Positions 1 to 8,297 of a stretch of DNA of 64,000 bases are shown here, piece by piece (position 1 is the first letter of the stretch; the number at the start of each line of letters is the position of its first letter). The translations under genes were made by a program, and so were the position numbers. Source of the DNA: Calothrix sp. HK-06 (GTDB taxonomy: Bacteria; Cyanobacteriota; Cyanobacteriia; Cyanobacteriales; Nostocaceae); contig NZ_MRCD01000004.1 of NCBI RefSeq assembly GCF_001904745.1, forward strand, positions 124,001 to 188,000, written 5' to 3'. The notes beneath the pieces were generated by a model. The model did not search any database, was not told the DNA's origin, and worked only from the letters and a program-made list of their open reading frames with translations.

Positions 1-12
1 TTAATTGTTTAA

Positions 13-1125
13 TTACGAGACACCTGCACCAGCAGATTCAATTAGTACATTTGGCTGATATCCCGCAGGTTTATCGCCAACTTTTACACCACCATGAATC
101 ATTCCTTGAATTTCGGCGCCAAAGAAACTGTAAGGAAACTGTGGTTCTGGACGACTAACAGTTTCTAAGCGGTTTGCTAATTCTATGGGAATTTCAAAAT
201 CTAATGCTTGGATATTGTCTTCTAATTGGGATAATTTTGAGGCGCCGACTATAACCGTTGCGACACCAGGACGGTTAGCAGTCCAGTTTACAGCTACTTG
301 TGCCATGCTGCGTCCAAGTTCTTTAGATACGCTTTCAAGTTCTGTGACAATTTTCCAGTTGCGTTCACTAATTTTTTGAAATGCTGGGTTACTAATACCG
401 CGTGTAGTATCAAGGCGCCCTTCTCCAGTAAATCCAGATTCGCTTGGTTTATATTTACCACTAAGTAAACCACTTGCCAATGGACTCCATACCATTGTTC
501 CCATTCCTAGCTGTTGACCAAGAGGGATAAGTTCGCGCTCAATATTGCGTTCAACTAAGGAATATTCTAGTTGCAGTGCAGAAATTGGTTCATAGTTACG
601 GTATTCAGCTATAGTTTGCGCGCGTGCTGCATACCAAGCAGGAGTATCGCTCAACCCAATATGTCGCACTTTGCCAGCAGAAACTAAATCATCGAACGTC
701 CGCATTACTTCTTCAGCAGGTGTAATTGTATCCCATGTGTGAAGAATATATAAATCTATATAGTCAGTACCGAGTCTTTTCAATGAACCTTCTACCGCGC
801 GTAGAATGTTTTTACGTCCGTTACCACCTGCGTTAGGGTTTCCCAATTGAGCATTGTAAGTAAATTTAGTGGCAATTACGACCTTATCACGGAGATTATG
901 CTCAGTAATAAATTTGCCAACCCAAGTTTCGCTGGTACCATTGGTGTACAAATCAGCGGTATCAACAAAATTACCACCTGCATCTATATATGTATTAAAC
1001 AACTGACGTGCGCTATCTTCGTCGGCGCCCCATCCCAATTCGGTACCAAAAGTCATGGCGCCTAATGCTAGAGGACTTACGCGCAGTCCAGAACGTCCAA
1101 GTGTGTAATAGGTGTTAAGAGGCAT
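13..1125 (-). CDS. aldo/keto reductase
   Basis: NAD(P)H-dependent oxidoreductase of the aldo/keto reductase superfamily (TIM barrel), 370 aa, cytoplasmic; the substrate cannot be told from sequence. The catalytic tetrad is visible: D55 and Y60 in NFVDTADLY, K87 in IATKF and H129 in LYILHT. The C-terminal NADP-binding region (VIVGASKLSQLEDN) is also present. The ATG lies at 1125, and the next gene-free spacer begins directly upstream, so it looks monocistronic. It resembles the voltage-gated K+ channel beta/YajO-like branch rather than the Tas-like enzyme at 60.9 kb in this window. Family assignment is secure; physiological role is unknown. Confidence 0.93.
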   Translation of the reverse strand: MPLNTYYTLGRSGLRVSPLALGAMTFGTELGWGADEDSARQLFNTYIDAGGNFVDTADLYTNGTSETWVGKFITEHNLRDKVVIATKFTYNAQLGNPNAGGNGRKNILRAVEGSLKRLGTDYIDLYILHTWDTITPAEEVMRTFDDLVSAGKVRHIGLSDTPAWYAARAQTIAEYRNYEPISALQLEYSLVERNIERELIPLGQQLGMGTMVWSPLASGLLSGKYKPSESGFTGEGRLDTTRGISNPAFQKISERNWKIVTELESVSKELGRSMAQVAVNWTANRPGVATVIVGASKLSQLEDNIQALDFEIPIELANRLETVSRPEPQFPYSFFGAEIQGMIHGGVKVGDKPAGYQPNVLIESAGAGVS

Positions 1126-1152
1126 TTCTTTAATTCCCTGTTTGTGTGTTAC

Positions 1153-1257
1153 TTACACTTTAGGGAATTTTGGTTTGTAAAGCATACTCAATTTTTGCGC
1201 GGTTATATCAAAATCTTGCTTTACTGTTTTGTGAGATGGGCGCCTATATTGCCCGTT
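1153..1257 (-). pseudogene. degenerate copy B of a short unknown ORF
   Basis: On the minus strand an open stretch without a plausible start reads PSHKTVKQDFDITAQK and stops at 1153. It shares PSH, then KQDF and ITAQ in the same order, with the longer fragment at 1549-1776. At DNA level the shared block is ttgcgcggttatat(c/a)aaaatcttgctt. Interpretation: a diverged, truncated duplicate of one gene. The family is not recognised. Confidence 0.35.
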
Positions 1258-1324
1258 TCATCTTCATTCTCGACATTTTTGCTTCTTATGGTCTATATCA
1301 TTAATTTTGGGGAGTTGGCGCAAA

Positions 1325-1470
1325 TTCAAACCCCACCCCCAGCCGCTCCCCTTTCCAGGGGAGGTGAGCAAAATTCTATAAACTTTTTTCCCTTTGCTCA
1401 TTGCGGGGAGGGAGCAAAATTCTATAAACTTTTCCCCCTTCCCCGTTGCGGGGAGGGGTAGGGGGTGGGT
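1325..1470. repeat. GC-rich cccctcccc-type dispersed repeat
   Basis: C-rich then G-rich stretches (ccccacccccagccgctccc, then cggggagggg and ggggtagggggtggg) can fold on themselves. A related block lies at 21124-21180. This is a noncoding dispersed repeat typical of large filamentous cyanobacterial genomes; here it is duplicated internally with an AT-rich linker. Confidence 0.55.
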
Positions 1471-1548
1471 TTAATTCTGCAATAACTACCCAAAACTAAT
1501 GACATAGACTACTAGTACAGCATTTTTATTTGCTTTTAACCAGCTAAT

Positions 1549-1776
1549 CTAAGCTCTACTGGACTTAAATTTTTCCATAGCTTCTTGCGTAGATTTAGCA
1601 GCAGAGTATATACCCCATTCTTGCGCGGTTATATAAAAATCTTGCTTAGATGTGCAACTGCCGTGATAAGCTGAATTAAGTTCATTTGTTCCAGCGTGAG
1701 ATGGTAATTCCACATCCAGTACAATATCAAGGAAGTAAAAAAAATCTGGCGCCTGACATTTTAAAATTTCTACCTG
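1549..1776 (-). pseudogene. gene remnant A, unknown family, no start codon
   Basis: The minus strand is open for 75 codons between a TAG at 1777-1779 and a TAG at 1549-1551, without an ATG. It reads as a plausible protein C-terminus containing LDVELPSHAGTNELN, SKQDFYITAQEWGIYSAAK and STQEAMEKFKSS. A second degenerate copy of its central part lies at 1153-1257. The codon pattern looks coding, but the missing start and the duplication suggest a decayed gene. A GTG start at VELPSH giving a short peptide is possible but less likely. No family recognised. Confidence 0.35.
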
Positions 1777-1833
1777 CTACAGTGGAAAGGCACAGAGAAA
1801 TAGAGATGCTTCACGCGGCGTGACTGATGACAA

Positions 1834-4680
1834 TTAGGGGCAATTTGTTATATTTGTAAAACTATCTTTACCTGGTAGAAAAGTCGCAGCGCCTATATTA
1901 TCGCGGTCAACTACCAAAAAGTCGCCACTATTACGTTGAAGCACAAAACCTGTAGTAGTTTTATTATTCCTTAATGCTAAACACATTGGTTTATCGCTGT
2001 TATTCGCAGCACTCAATGAATTTATTACTTGATTTTCTAAGTTATTTAATTCAGTAAGTGCGGTCATTTGAGAGCTTCCGTTAGCTTGTAGGAAGATATC
2101 ATTATTACCACTGTTAGTGATTGTATTACTATTTATGCTCACTTTTGCAGTAGCGGTGCCGTTAGTTTGCACAAATATTCCTTGCCCTGCACTATTACTA
2201 ATTTGCGTATTGTTAATATTAATATTTTGCTGTGTACCATTAGCTTGGACAAATATTCCTTGACCCCCTTCACCGTTATTATCTAGTTTTGTGTCGTTAA
2301 TTTTACCGTTGGTGAGTATAAATTCTTGTTTAGCGTTGTCGTTTAGCTGAACAAATACTCCTTGACCGCGACTACCGTTAATATTCGGTAAGGTTAGTGT
2401 AACTGTTTGCTGAGTTTGCGGTGTGTCTAATTTACCACTGGCGCCAATAAATATACCTTGCCCAGCACTATTAGTTACAGTAGGATTATCTAACTTTAAG
2501 CTTTGTTGGGCGCCACCATTTGCTGCAATAAATATACCTTGTCCACCATCACCGTTACTATCTCTTGTAGTATTATTAACTACAGCTTGTTTGATTTCTA
2601 ATTCTTGGGTTGAGCTATTAGCTTGGATAAATATTCCTTGACCGCTATTATTATTCACTGTTGGTTGATTTACTGTAACGGTTTGTTTGGCGCCATCGTT
2701 TGCAGAAATAAACAAACCTTGCGATAAGTTATCTGTAACTACTGGGCTATTTAAAGTAAACTTTTGCTGTCCACCGTTTGCTGCAATAAATATACCTTGA
2801 CCACCATCACCGTTACTATCTTTAGCCGTATTACTAGCAGTTATTTGATTGATGGTAAATTCTTGCTGTGAGCTACCGTTTGCTTGGACAAACACACCTT
2901 GTCCTGCGTTACGGTTTGCCGTTGAGTTGTCGATGGTGAAGGTTTGCTTGGCGCCAGTATTTGCTGATACAAATATACCTTGGGCAGCATTATCGCTAGC
3001 TGTGCTGTTTTCTATTTTCAAATTTTGCTGTACGGCGCCGTTTGCTGTTACAAATATACCTTGTCCACCATCACCAACACTATCTTTAACAGTTCCGCGT
3101 GCTTCAATACCTGTAATATTGATAGTTTGAGTCGCGTTATTATTCGCTTGAACAAAAACGCCTGTACCAGTACTATTTGTAATTAAATTATCTTTAAGAT
3201 TAACTTGCTGCTGTGAAGTATCTGACGCTTGGGCAAAAATACCTTGTGAGCGACTGTTATTAATGATGTTATTCTCAACGTTAAATGACTGCTGATTATT
3301 TCCAAACCCTTGGAGGAAGATGCTTTGACTACCTGTGTTTTGAATTGTGTTATTGCTAATAATATTACGTCCACCTACACCGTTGAGACTAATACCTTGC
3401 CCTGATGGGTTAGTAATTTGGTTATTAGTAATAGTTAGATTGCTAACACTCGAAGCTTGAATAGCGTTACCTGTCGCGTTAATAATTGCGAACCCTTCAA
3501 GTGTAGTATTATTGCCCATCGTTACAGTACCGTTAACAATGGGTAGTTGCCCAGTTCCCGAATTGGGTATTTGTACTTTTCCAAGTTCACGTGTTTCTAC
3601 AAAGCGTGGCAGTGCGTTGGATAGTACCTGAACACCATCAGGAATACTGAATCCTTCATTCGGAGAGTTGCTAAATTCCACATAAACAATATCTTCAGGT
3701 TTCGCAACACTCAAAGCAGTTTGAATATTACCCGTAGGATTTTCAATCGTTCCATCACCTGTTCCTGTACCTGGAGTAACGTAACGAAACTCTAAAGGTT
3801 TACCAGTTTGGGCATTACTTGCAGGTTCTTGAGTATTTTCGGTTTTACCAATAACCCCTATAGTTGGAATTCGCTGCACAGATTCAGCTAATCGCGTTCT
3901 AACATCATCTTTGAAAACACGACGTGAACTACCAGCAAAATCAACACTGGCATTAAATACTAATCTCGTATCAAAAATGGAGTCATGCTGTAACATCAAA
4001 CCTAAACTAACATTATTAGTAGGGTTTGCTACTAACCTTCCTCGCACTCCTAATGCACTCCCAACACTTTCCCCTGTGTAATAATACATTCCTCCATACG
4101 CGCGTAAGTCTCCTGTACCGAAACGCGCGACTGGCACTCCTGCTTCAACGTCAAACCCAGCAAGAGCTACTTCAAACTGTCTATTTACATCTAGTAGAAA
4201 ACTATTGCCTGTAAATCCTAAACCGCGAAAAGACTCAGAAATAACTTGTTTGCTATTACCTACAGGAATATAACCATTTGCGCGTATATCCCAGTTTTTT
4301 CCTAATCGTTCTATCCCTAAACCAATTTGGTTAAATATTTTATTACCTGTATCGCGAATATCATAAGCAACATAACCACCCCATACGGCATCATTAGAAG
4401 CACTAAATCTATGCCCTAGTAATACATTACCTCCCATTGTTGCATCGGTGGATACTAACAGGCGCCCTTCTAAAAAAGTTAAGTTATCATTCGTAGCGTT
4501 TTGAAATGGAATAAACCCTTCAATACCAAAATAAGGCTCTTGATATCCAGCGCCTGTACTAGTGAAACTGCCACTAAATCGAGGAATTACTGAATCATTT
4601 GTTGTCTGTGCTACTACAGGGACAGCAGAGAATAGATAAGAAAATAGCCCAATAATGCTATATTTAAAAGTTTTTTTCAT
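1834..4680 (-). CDS. inverse-autotransporter-like outer membrane protein with beta-helix repeats
   Basis: A 948-aa exported protein. Residues 1-24 form a Sec signal peptide ending in VVAQ. Residues about 30-255 resemble the inverse autotransporter (intimin/YchO-like) beta-barrel, with features such as EPYFGIEGFIPFQN, GGNVLLGHR and WDIRANGYIPVG. A linker follows with VTPGTGTGDGTIENPTG, a typical entry into a parallel beta-helix. Residues about 395-905 are a beta-helix passenger built from about 16 imperfect repeats around the motif GQGIF(V/I)xANG, separated by N/T/S-rich rungs. Inference: the barrel sits in the outer membrane and the helix is displayed at the cell surface, perhaps as an adhesin. 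No enzymatic site is visible. ATG start; monocistronic. Confidence 0.75.
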   Translation of the reverse strand: MKKTFKYSIIGLFSYLFSAVPVVAQTTNDSVIPRFSGSFTSTGAGYQEPYFGIEGFIPFQNATNDNLTFLEGRLLVSTDATMGGNVLLGHRFSASNDAVWGGYVAYDIRDTGNKIFNQIGLGIERLGKNWDIRANGYIPVGNSKQVISESFRGLGFTGNSFLLDVNRQFEVALAGFDVEAGVPVARFGTGDLRAYGGMYYYTGESVGSALGVRGRLVANPTNNVSLGLMLQHDSIFDTRLVFNASVDFAGSSRRVFKDDVRTRLAESVQRIPTIGVIGKTENTQEPASNAQTGKPLEFRYVTPGTGTGDGTIENPTGNIQTALSVAKPEDIVYVEFSNSPNEGFSIPDGVQVLSNALPRFVETRELGKVQIPNSGTGQLPIVNGTVTMGNNTTLEGFAIINATGNAIQASSVSNLTITNNQITNPSGQGISLNGVGGRNIISNNTIQNTGSQSIFLQGFGNNQQSFNVENNIINNSRSQGIFAQASDTSQQQVNLKDNLITNSTGTGVFVQANNNATQTINITGIEARGTVKDSVGDGGQGIFVTANGAVQQNLKIENSTASDNAAQGIFVSANTGAKQTFTIDNSTANRNAGQGVFVQANGSSQQEFTINQITASNTAKDSNGDGGQGIFIAANGGQQKFTLNSPVVTDNLSQGLFISANDGAKQTVTVNQPTVNNNSGQGIFIQANSSTQELEIKQAVVNNTTRDSNGDGGQGIFIAANGGAQQSLKLDNPTVTNSAGQGIFIGASGKLDTPQTQQTVTLTLPNINGSRGQGVFVQLNDNAKQEFILTNGKINDTKLDNNGEGGQGIFVQANGTQQNININNTQISNSAGQGIFVQTNGTATAKVSINSNTITNSGNNDIFLQANGSSQMTALTELNNLENQVINSLSAANNSDKPMCLALRNNKTTTGFVLQRNSGDFLVVDRDNIGAATFLPGKDSFTNITNCP

Positions 4681-4799
4681 TACGTATGATTATTGCCTTA
4701 CATGTATCATTTTCATATACCAGCGACGATAACGCGACAAAATACATCAGCAAACCGTGAAATCACGATAAATTTTTGATAAAGACTCATAATCGTAAT

Positions 4800-4829
4800 G
4801 TAGAGACGCGAGGAACATCGCGTCTCTAC
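4800..4829. repeat. gtagagacgcg hairpin repeat, copy 1
   Basis: A perfect inverted repeat (gtagagacgcg ... cgcgtctctac) with an 8-base loop, in the spacer before prfB. The same short hairpin recurs at 5993, 17784, 34504, 37888 and 42993. Confidence 0.7.
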
Positions 4830-4872
4830 AACCGTGTAATAATCGTAAATACAATCCAATTCAACAAGTCCT

Positions 4873-5986
4873 ATGGACGTATTAGAACTCAAACGCGAAA
4901 TTGAAACGTTGTCTCGCCGCCTGGGTAAAACCCAGGACTATCTTTGACCTACCCGCACTTACAGCCAAAATTCAAGATTTAGAACAAGTCTCAGCGCAAC
5001 CTGAGTTTTGGAACGACCAAGCCAAAGCGCAGCAAACAATGCAAGAACTTGATGAAGTAAAAGCACACCTATCACAGTATCAACAGTGGCGAAGTAACTT
5101 AGAAGATACTAAAGCTGTCGTCGAACTGTTGGAGTTAGAAACTGACGAAGGGTTACTCAAAGAAGCAGAGTTAACCGTCAATAAACTCAACCGTGAACTC
5201 GATAATTGGGAATTAGAACAGTTACTTTCCGGCACTTACGATAAAGAAGGCGCCGTAATATCAATCAACGCAGGTGCAGGTGGTACAGACGCTCAAGATT
5301 GGGCGGAGATGTTACTAAGAATGTACACTCGCTGGGGTGAAGACCACGGTTACAAAGTTAACCTCGTTGAAGAATCCGAAGGCGATGAAGCAGGAATAAA
5401 ATCTGCGACAATCGAAATTACTGGGCGTTATGCCTATGGTTACTTACGTTCAGAAATGGGAACGCACCGCTTAGTGCGAATATCACCCTTTAATGCCAAC
5501 GGCAAACGACAAACCAGCTTTGCTGGTGTTGAGGTGATGCCACAAATTGATAGTAGTGTCCAGCTAGACATACCAGAAAAAGACTTAGAAATCACCACAT
5601 CTCGCTCAGGTGGTAAAGGTGGACAAAACGTCAACAAAGTAGAAACTGCCGTGCGTATCGTTCACCTTCCTACTGGTATAGCTGTACGCTGTACTGAAGA
5701 ACGCAGTCAGCTACAAAACAAAGATAAAGCTCTCGCACGCTTGAAAGGCAAACTATTAGTTATAGCCCAACAACAGCGTGCCAAAGAAATTGCCGAAATT
5801 CGCGGTGATATCGCAGAGGCATCTTGGGGCAACCAAATTCGTAACTACGTATTTCACCCTTACCAACTGGTTAAAGATTTACGTACCAACTTGGAAACCA
5901 CAGCCATCAACGATGTCATGAACGGTGAAATCGACCCGTTTATTCAGTCCTACCTCAGACAAGAAAATCAATTGGTCGAAACGTAA
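4873..5986 (+). CDS. prfB: peptide chain release factor 2 (programmed +1 frameshift)
   Basis: Class I release factor recognising UGA and UAA; it hydrolyses peptidyl-tRNA on the ribosome. The main frame (361 aa if read from 4901) carries the SPF tripeptide ([11 protein letters not shown]) that selects the stop codon and the GGQ motif ([13 protein letters not shown]). The true start is the ATG at 4873 in another frame. It reads [19 protein letters not shown], continues to TQDYL and meets an in-frame TGA at 4945-4947 in CTT TGA C. A +1 shift there joins GAC (D) of the long frame, giving a 370-aa protein. The ATG at 4901 would remove the conserved N-terminus and is rejected. Downstream are a DUF3285-type small protein and ybeY. 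Confidence 0.96.
4934..4948 (+). promoter_or_regulatory. RF2 autoregulatory frameshift site
   Basis: The sequence AGGAC TAT CTT TGA C matches the known bacterial prfB recoding signal: a Shine-Dalgarno-like AGGA, then TAT CTT and the in-frame stop TGA followed by C. In other bacteria low RF2 makes ribosomes pause at UGA and slip +1 on CUU. The SD-like element is weaker than the AGGGGG of E. coli. Confidence 0.9.
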
Positions 5987-5992
5987 CCTGTT

Positions 5993-6020
5993 GTGGAGAC
6001 GTGACATGTCACGTCTCTAC
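5993..6020. repeat. gtagagacg-type hairpin, copy 2 (gtggagacgtgac variant)
   Basis: The imperfect palindrome gtggagacgtgacatgtcacgtctctac starts six bases after the prfB stop. It belongs to the family listed at 4800 and could act as a transcript 3' end hairpin, although no T tract follows. Confidence 0.55.
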
Positions 6021-6091
6021 ATTGGCAAACTGGCACGCCATATTATCAACAAACTGTTACATTAATAATGAGGATTTGTGAGCAAATCATT

Positions 6092-6244
6092 ATGAGTAAT
6101 TCTTCTACCGAACCAAAACCCAGTTACGTCAAGCTCGCCATGCGAAACATGGTGCAAAAGCGTCTTACCTCTCTCAAGCATTTTGCTTTAACAACCGTGG
6201 GGTTATTAGCTGTATTGATTGGGCTAGCTTACCTAACCCGTTAA
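6092..6244 (+). CDS. 50-aa single-pass membrane protein (DUF3285-like)
   Basis: A short gene starting MSNSSTEPKPSYVKLAMRNM and ending in a C-terminal hydrophobic segment (about residues 31-48, FALTTVGLLAVLIGLAYL) before the final TR. Length, the basic MRNMVQKRL stretch and position between prfB and ybeY match the small cyanobacterial DUF3285 family, recalled from family knowledge. Function unknown; the N-terminus is probably cytoplasmic with a single C-terminal membrane anchor. Confidence 0.8.
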   Translation: MSNSSTEPKPSYVKLAMRNMVQKRLTSLKHFALTTVGLLAVLIGLAYLTR

Positions 6245-6298
6245 TTAAAGCTTCTGTGTTTTCAAAAATGTTTGTTATGTGGGATTGATAAATTAACC

Positions 6299-6823
6299 GT
6301 GTTGGTTGAACTGTGTGTACAAAATTGTTTTGATGAACTTCGCGACAGCGAAGAAACGCGCGTTATTTATAACGATGCTCAAGTTCCCTTAGAAACTTGG
6401 GAAAATTGGTTTAGCGCTTGGTTAGAATTAAACCAATTTGAGGCGCCATCTGAACATTCAGGTTATGAGATAGCATTGCGTTTGACAAACGACGCGGAAA
6501 TTCGTTCTTTAAACTCTCAGTATCGTCACCAAGATAAACCAACAGATGTACTAGCTTTTGCAGCATTGGAGGTTGACTCTCCTGATTTCGAGCAAGATGA
6601 TTCACCTTTATACTTGGGCGATATCATTATTTCCGTAGAAACGGCATTCTTACAAGCGCAACAACAAGGTCATACGCTATTAACTGAGCTTGCTTGGTTA
6701 AGCGCACATGGATTGCTACATTTACTGGGATGGGACCATCCGGATGACGAATCACTAGAAAGAATGTTAAAACAGCAGTTGACAATGCTGAATCAGGTAG
6801 GTATTTCTATTGATATAAATTAG
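6299..6823 (+). CDS. ybeY: endoribonuclease YbeY (rRNA maturation factor)
   Basis: Single-strand-specific zinc endoribonuclease acting in 16S rRNA 3' end maturation and ribosome quality control. The zinc-binding motif HGxLHLxGxDH is complete (SAHGLLHLLGWDHPDDE), and the DKPTDVLAFA and YLGDIIIS segments are typical of the family. The frame is open from a TTG at 6272, but the family usually begins close to the V-E-L-x-V-Q strand. The GTG at 6299 (VLVELCVQNCF, 174 aa) is therefore preferred; the start is uncertain. It lies downstream of prfB and the DUF3285-like gene, with dgkA following, an order I recall from other cyanobacteria. Confidence 0.93.
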   Translation: MLVELCVQNCFDELRDSEETRVIYNDAQVPLETWENWFSAWLELNQFEAPSEHSGYEIALRLTNDAEIRSLNSQYRHQDKPTDVLAFAALEVDSPDFEQDDSPLYLGDIIISVETAFLQAQQQGHTLLTELAWLSAHGLLHLLGWDHPDDESLERMLKQQLTMLNQVGISIDIN

Positions 6824-7089
6824 TGTTAAGATTTGCTTGCATTAGTTTAGGTGGTGCTAGGTACAGCTTGGCACAGGCGGCAAAGCGCTTCTTAAAGTAA
6901 GTGTATAAAATTTATGTTAATTGGAGATAAATTTTTGATTAACTTGTCACCTATGTCTAAAATTTTTGTATAGTTAGCCCAAAATATCGATGAAAGCGAC
7001 CTGTACTAGTGCCATACTTTACTTGGCTGCTGTCATCTTAAGCGTATATTAGATTAAAACCAATTTTGCTATCTTAATTACCTATTTGT

Positions 7090-7551
7090 ATGTCTATGTC
7101 GCAGAAATTAACACCACTAACTAAACCTAACCCGATAGAGCCTGTTGTGTCCGAAGAACGGCAACTATCCTGGAAGGTTGCCTCAAATTTATTTGTTAGC
7201 TTTAAATATGCTTGGGCTGGTGTCAGTTACGCATTTAGAACACAGCGTAATTTTCGCATCCATGTTTGTGTTGGGACATTAGCCATTGGACTCTCACTTC
7301 TATTACATTTACAAGGTGTGGAAATCGCTGTAATTGCCATAACTAGCGGTTTAGTTTTAGCTCTAGAGCTAGTGAACACAGCCATTGAATCACTTGTTGA
7401 TTTAACAGTAAAACAAACGTATCACGAACTAGCTAAAATCGCAAAAGATTGTGCAGCTGCTGCCGTACTAATTTCAGCTTTAGTTGCAGTACTTGTTGCA
7501 GCGACACTTTTATTACCTCCATTAGTCAAGCTTGTACTGGCACAACTGTAA
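7090..7551 (+). CDS. dgkA: diacylglycerol kinase / undecaprenol kinase family
   Basis: A small integral membrane lipid kinase of the DgkA family, 153 aa. The N-terminal 40 residues are cytoplasmic. Three hydrophobic segments follow at about 57-75, 78-95 and 122-148. The signature ELVNTAIESLVDL (metal- and ATP-binding glutamates) and AKDCAAAAVL are intact. In Gram-negative bacteria the enzyme recycles diacylglycerol, while related enzymes phosphorylate undecaprenol; sequence alone does not decide. ATG at 7090, with a second ATG two codons later. A 265-base spacer separates it from ybeY. Confidence 0.9.
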   Translation: MSMSQKLTPLTKPNPIEPVVSEERQLSWKVASNLFVSFKYAWAGVSYAFRTQRNFRIHVCVGTLAIGLSLLLHLQGVEIAVIAITSGLVLALELVNTAIESLVDLTVKQTYHELAKIAKDCAAAAVLISALVAVLVAATLLLPPLVKLVLAQL

Positions 7552-7694
7552 TTAAAACTCAATCAGTACAATTATATTATAAAAATTCAGGTTTATAGTT
7601 AATAAAATTTGATTATCGTATTGAGATGGCTTTAAAATCCTGCAAGAATCATAGACAATGCTTTGATTGATAAAATACAGGAGCTATTGTCACG

Positions 7695-8297
7695 GTGCTA
7701 ATAGTCATCGATAACTACGATAGTTTTACATATAACTTAGTTCAATATTTAGGAGAGCTTGCAGCAGATTTTCCTGTTGCAGCAGATATCCAAGTTTTTC
7801 GCAATGATAAAATATCAATCGAAGAACTGCGTGCCCTCTCTCCTGATGGAATTGTCATATCTCCAGGACCTGGGCGCCCAGAAGATGCAGGTATCTCACA
7901 ATTAATAATTGAGCAACTTGGGGAAACGATGCCCATTTTAGGCGTGTGCTTAGGGCATCAAAGTATTGGTCAAGTATTTGGCGGTAATATAACGAGAGCC
8001 AAAGAACTTATGCACGGCAAAACTTCCCAAGTGTCGCATACTGGGGTTGGTGTTTTTAAAGGTATCGAAAACCCAATGACCGCGACTCGTTATCACAGCT
8101 TAATTATTGACCGTGATACCTGCCCCGAAGTGTTAGAAATTACAGCTTGGATTGATGATGGCACGATAATGGGCGTGCGTCATCGGAACTATCCACATAT
8201 TGAAGGCGTCCAATTTCATCCAGAGAGTGTTCTTACTACTTCTGGTAAGCAGTTGCTACGTAATTTTCTGGAACAATTACAGGCGAGAAAAAATTAA
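7695..8297 (+). CDS. trpG: anthranilate / aminodeoxychorismate synthase glutaminase subunit
   Basis: Class I glutamine amidotransferase that supplies ammonia for anthranilate (tryptophan) or aminodeoxychorismate (folate) synthesis; one protein may serve both (trpG/pabA). It has the full catalytic triad: C85 in ILGVCLGHQS, and H175 and E177 in VQFHPESV. The oxyanion region SPGPGRPEDAG is present. 200 aa, the usual length for a stand-alone subunit. It starts with GTG at 7695, and its TAA stop overlaps the ATG of the next gene by one base, suggesting translational coupling. The synthase large subunit is not in this window. Confidence 0.93.
   Translation: MLIVIDNYDSFTYNLVQYLGELAADFPVAADIQVFRNDKISIEELRALSPDGIVISPGPGRPEDAGISQLIIEQLGETMPILGVCLGHQSIGQVFGGNITRAKELMHGKTSQVSHTGVGVFKGIENPMTATRYHSLIIDRDTCPEVLEITAWIDDGTIMGVRHRNYPHIEGVQFHPESVLTTSGKQLLRNFLEQLQARKN

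Larger units (their letters stand above)
1126..1833. other. repeat-rich spacer without an intact gene
   Basis: This 700-base stretch holds no convincing intact gene. It contains two short, degenerate copies of the same minus-strand coding sequence (described separately), a GC-rich block of repeated cccctcccc/ggggaggggtaggggg type at about 1325-1470, and a direct repeat in that block (gcaaaattctataaactttt at about 1369 and 1411). The plus-strand open frame at 1144-1461 runs through the repeat block and is judged fortuitous. Confidence 0.6.

Noticed and set aside
1144-1461. Plus-strand open frame of 105 codons
   Set aside because: It runs through the C/G-rich repeat block and overlaps the minus-strand remnant; no protein-like features.
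4901-4945. Start of prfB at the ATG at 4901
   Set aside because: The first 15 codons are out of frame with the conserved N-terminus; the frameshift site explains the break.
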